The translations under genes and the position numbers were made by a program. Positions 61,682 through 64,000 of a stretch of 64,000 bases of DNA are shown in pieces. The notes under the pieces were generated by a model that was not told the DNA's origin, searched no databases, and saw only the letters and a list, made by a program, of their open reading frames with translations. The first letter of the stretch is position 1. Each line of letters starts with the position of its first letter. Origin of the DNA: Armatimonadota bacterium. GTDB taxonomy: Bacteria > Armatimonadota > Fimbriimonadia > Fimbriimonadales > Fimbriimonadaceae. Where the stretch lies: assembly GCA_020438215.1 (NCBI GenBank), contig JAGQUX010000005.1, positions 1 through 64,000 of the forward strand. The letters run 5' to 3'.

Positions 61682-62332
61682 CTAAGCTTCAAATGATAAA
61701 TCGAAGACTTCGGAAAACGCCTCAACAATCTTCGGTTTTGCTTCTGAGATTGGCACTTGTCGCTGAAGTTCTTTGGAAAGACTGGTCACTCCATGAGTTG
61801 TAATCCCGCATGGGTTTATCAGGCTGAAATCGCTCAAATCATTTTCGCAGTTCAAGGCAATTCCGTGGATGTTCACCCATCGCTTGACCTTTACACCAAT
61901 TGCGGCAATCTTTCGATCATTCACCCAGGCCCCGGTATTGACTTCTGGATTCCGAACCGCGGTCAAACCAAAACTTCGGCAGACATGAATCATCGTTTCT
62001 TCTAGATCGCGCATCCATTTATGAAGGTCTTTGCCATGCCGGCTCACATCAAAGATGGGGTAGATGACCTGCTGACCGGGCCCATGGTAAGTGACATCGC
62101 CACCTCGGTCTGTCACTTCGACTTGAACACCCATCTCCGCATACTTTTCGCGGGTGAATAGGAGGTTTTCTTCGTGGAAATTTGCCCCGAGGGTCAAAAC
62201 CTTGGGATGTTCAACCAGGATCAAGGTGTCCGGGGCACCTTCGCGGACTTCGTCCATCACTCGCAACTGCTCGTCCCAAGCCGCACGGTATTCCATGTGG
62301 CCAAGTTCGAGGAGTCGGGCAGGTTTAGTCAT
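61682..62332 (-). CDS. lipB: Octanoyltransferase (lipoate synthesis)
   Basis: The 216-aa enzyme moves octanoyl groups from ACP to lipoyl domains. VTDRGGDVTYHGPGQQVIYPI, DRKIAAIGVKVKRWVNIHGIALN (catalytic Lys) and INPCGITTHGVTSL (acyl-Cys) are all present. The ATG at 62332 lies inside the end of the adenylate cyclase gene (8-base overlap), so the two are cotranscribed. Longer in-frame codons upstream are within that gene and not family-like. lipA is not in the window. Confidence 0.95.
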   Translation of the reverse strand: MTKPARLLELGHMEYRAAWDEQLRVMDEVREGAPDTLILVEHPKVLTLGANFHEENLLFTREKYAEMGVQVEVTDRGGDVTYHGPGQQVIYPIFDVSRHGKDLHKWMRDLEETMIHVCRSFGLTAVRNPEVNTGAWVNDRKIAAIGVKVKRWVNIHGIALNCENDLSDFSLINPCGITTHGVTSLSKELQRQVPISEAKPKIVEAFSEVFDLSFEA

Positions 62333-64000
62333 CTCCGGTTGGGTTCGAGACGAAGTATACAGAGTGTTCATTGACCTTATTAGCCATCTCGACCACTTGG
62401 AGTTCGGGCATTGCACTCGCGACCGCCTCACTCACTGCAATACCTCCAACAGGGGCCATCTTTTCGATATGAGCGGCGATGTCAATCAGCTCATTGAATG
62501 GTGCTTCGCTGAGCTGAGCTTGTGTTTCGCCTGAGTGAATCCCGACCCGGATTCGGAAGCGGCGATCCAGCCGGCTTCTGCGTTCATTGAAATCAGGCAT
62601 GGTCGCTTGCAGAGCGCGACCAGCCTGCACAGCGTTTTCAGCCGATTCAAAAGCCACGATCGCTCCATCACCGGCAGTACTGAAAACTGCGCCCCCGTAT
62701 CGGCGCGTTATCTCATCGACAAGCACCTGATACTCCCGGAACGAATACTCAACGCGAAGCGGATCGGCTTGCGCCTTCATTTTGGTTGAGCCAGCCACGT
62801 CGACACTCATAACGCAGGCAGCTTGCGTGCTGACATTAAGCCGCCATTGCAGGCGCACGATCTCCGCCATCAAGTAAGCGGGGTCATTGTTGCGGAGCCT
62901 GCGCTTTCGGAAAGATCGGTCATCCACTTCTGCCGCCGCCCCAGCGAAGAAACCCATAACCAGCACCATGATGACCGTCTGTGGAACGTAATTGGTCAAG
63001 CTCGCTAAGTGTGAAGGCCCGTACATCCCCCACGGAATGAAGTAGAGCGACATTTGCATGAGTTGCGTGATCGCTACTGCAGGAATCGCCCGCCGCACAG
63101 ATCCAGCGAGGTACCCAATTGCAATCTTGACGACCAACCCCAGGAGCGCAATCACGAGGAGCATCACCAGTGCACCGGGCGGGCTGTCCGCACCGTTTTG
63201 CAGTTGCTCAAAGCTCACTCCTACCATCTGGGTGTAGCTGCCTAACACGGCGACATCAATCATACTGAGAAACAACCCAACACCGCCTGAAAGCACATAG
63301 AAGGATCTCAGGCTACGTGCCCGATCAATCAGGTTTTTTGGTCGTTCGAGAATTGAGCCCCCTTTGCTCACTTCTTTGAACCGCGTTTCGAGCTGAAAGA
63401 CTCGATCTAGTAACTCTTGACGTGTCAGGTTTCGGTCAGCCCGGGTTTCCCGCGAACTAGCCAGATAGGCACCGCTCACCGATACGATGATCCCCAAAAT
63501 GCCATACGCAAACCCTGTGATCGAAAGGCCAAGAATGTAAATGGGAGTCTGAGCCGGATCGTAGTTTCGGAAAAAATTGTTGGTCACGCCGATTGTCACG
63601 ATATTTGTCAATGCAGCGAGACCACCAGCAAGGACACCATATCGAGCTTTGCCGTGTCGAAACAGGCAAATGAGTTGCAGCACAATCCCTAGAAGAATCC
63701 CGATATTAAGAGCGCCAATTTTGAGATTGCCTTCAAGCGGTGAAAGCGCCACCAGCACGAAGTACGATGCCATCGCGATGAATGACCCAACGATGAACGG
63801 CACTGGCTTTGCCGTGATTCGTTTGAGGATGTCTCGGGCACCCCGCCAGCCGTTCACAAACAGCGCACAGAAGCCGCCAATGAACTTCTGAAAATCAAGT
63901 TGGCGAGTGGAGTCTTCTGGGCTCTGTATGGCATCGATGACGCTGGAAACAAACTGCTCTTCTAATCCAAAACGCTCAGCAATTTCGGCCGGAGCTTTGG
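62325..64000 (-). CDS. Membrane class III adenylate/guanylate cyclase, 5' end beyond the window
   Basis: At least 558 codons are visible, and the frame is open through 64000, so the start lies outside. The first visible part (..AEIAERFGLEEQFVSSVIDAIQS..) is soluble. Six or seven hydrophobic segments follow, then a C-terminal cyclase homology domain: CVMSVDVAGSTKMKAQADP (metal Asp), FSTAGDGAIVAFES (second Asp) and RFRIRVGIHSGE. It makes cyclic AMP or GMP; the base-specifying residues cannot be assigned safely. It overlaps lipB by eight bases. Confidence 0.85.
   Translation of the reverse strand, partial: KAPAEIAERFGLEEQFVSSVIDAIQSPEDSTRQLDFQKFIGGFCALFVNGWRGARDILKRITAKPVPFIVGSFIAMASYFVLVALSPLEGNLKIGALNIGILLGIVLQLICLFRHGKARYGVLAGGLAALTNIVTIGVTNNFFRNYDPAQTPIYILGLSITGFAYGILGIIVSVSGAYLASSRETRADRNLTRQELLDRVFQLETRFKEVSKGGSILERPKNLIDRARSLRSFYVLSGGVGLFLSMIDVAVLGSYTQMVGVSFEQLQNGADSPPGALVMLLVIALLGLVVKIAIGYLAGSVRRAIPAVAITQLMQMSLYFIPWGMYGPSHLASLTNYVPQTVIMVLVMGFFAGAAAEVDDRSFRKRRLRNNDPAYLMAEIVRLQWRLNVSTQAACVMSVDVAGSTKMKAQADPLRVEYSFREYQVLVDEITRRYGGAVFSTAGDGAIVAFESAENAVQAGRALQATMPDFNERRSRLDRRFRIRVGIHSGETQAQLSEAPFNELIDIAAHIEKMAPVGGIAVSEAVASAMPELQVVEMANKVNEHSVYFVSNPTGDD

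Overview
The window looks like chromosomal core DNA from a free-living, diderm, non-proteobacterial bacterium of medium GC. I see no plasmid, phage, IS or CRISPR signal. Outer-membrane traits are an LptD/OstA-like beta-barrel ending in Phe and a CsgG/FlgT-like secreted protein. Other traits are a copper-amine-oxidase-type C-terminal module, FlgD-type Ig tails, ThyX instead of ThyA, GatCA amidotransferase and an unusual S1 protein. Together these fit Armatimonadota (Fimbriimonas-like). That placement is an inference from protein style; rpsA, ftsZ or lon phylogeny would test it.

Layout. 0-1.5 kb: PPK2 kinase, a DUF4870 membrane protein and tRNA-Ser(CGA). 1.5-3.5 kb: a membrane-anchored DUF255/YyaL-like protein without its cysteines. 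3.5-8.0 kb: a rightward operon gatC-gatA-(membrane coiled coil)-ispE-(MobA-like)-(84 aa). 8.1-9.5 kb: small leftward genes and an ECF-type sigma factor. 10.0-14.2 kb: the leftward fatty-acid operon fabD-fabG-acpP-fabF with xerC/D at its end. 14.3-22.5 kb: queF, a PqaA-like hydrolase, a copper-amine-oxidase-domain protein, an HD-GYP sensor followed by a PilZ protein, an IscA/ErpA protein, a 7Fe ferredoxin, a second PilZ protein and a GbsR/MarR-like regulator. 22.5-33 kb: lon, nadA, dxs, a GAF protein, an HTTM (gamma-carboxylase-like) cassette and nadB. 33-42 kb: a gene split by an in-frame stop, then four large secreted or envelope genes. 42.5-47 kb: coaE, rpsA, a Ppx/GppA protein and an ArnT-like glycosyltransferase. 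47-54 kb: the purE-folD-comEA-methyltransferase operon, ftsZ, a nitroreductase, a PfkB kinase and an MntR-like regulator. 54-64 kb: dapF with an unknown 661-aa partner, a MerR protein, thyX, pabA/trpG, typA, lipB and a class III adenylate cyclase that runs off the right edge.

Two things stand out. First, many transcription-unit-leading genes (gatC, queF, fabD, ppx, the ArnT-like gene, purE, the 116-aa membrane gene, thyX) have no Shine-Dalgarno. Each instead has a TANNNT element ending exactly 6-7 bases before the start codon, the arrangement expected for leaderless mRNAs, as known in Deinococcus. Second, the mntR-like gene has a full-length frame but no ATG, GTG or TTG start. A TAGAAT element sits exactly 6 bases before an ATC codon, at the place where neighbouring genes have ATG.

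The many 4-base convergent overlaps and short gaps indicate a compact genome. No gene-free stretch exceeds about 300 bases. The largest gaps (20671-20918, 42239-42477, 44582-44792, 59523-59789) are covered in the entries.
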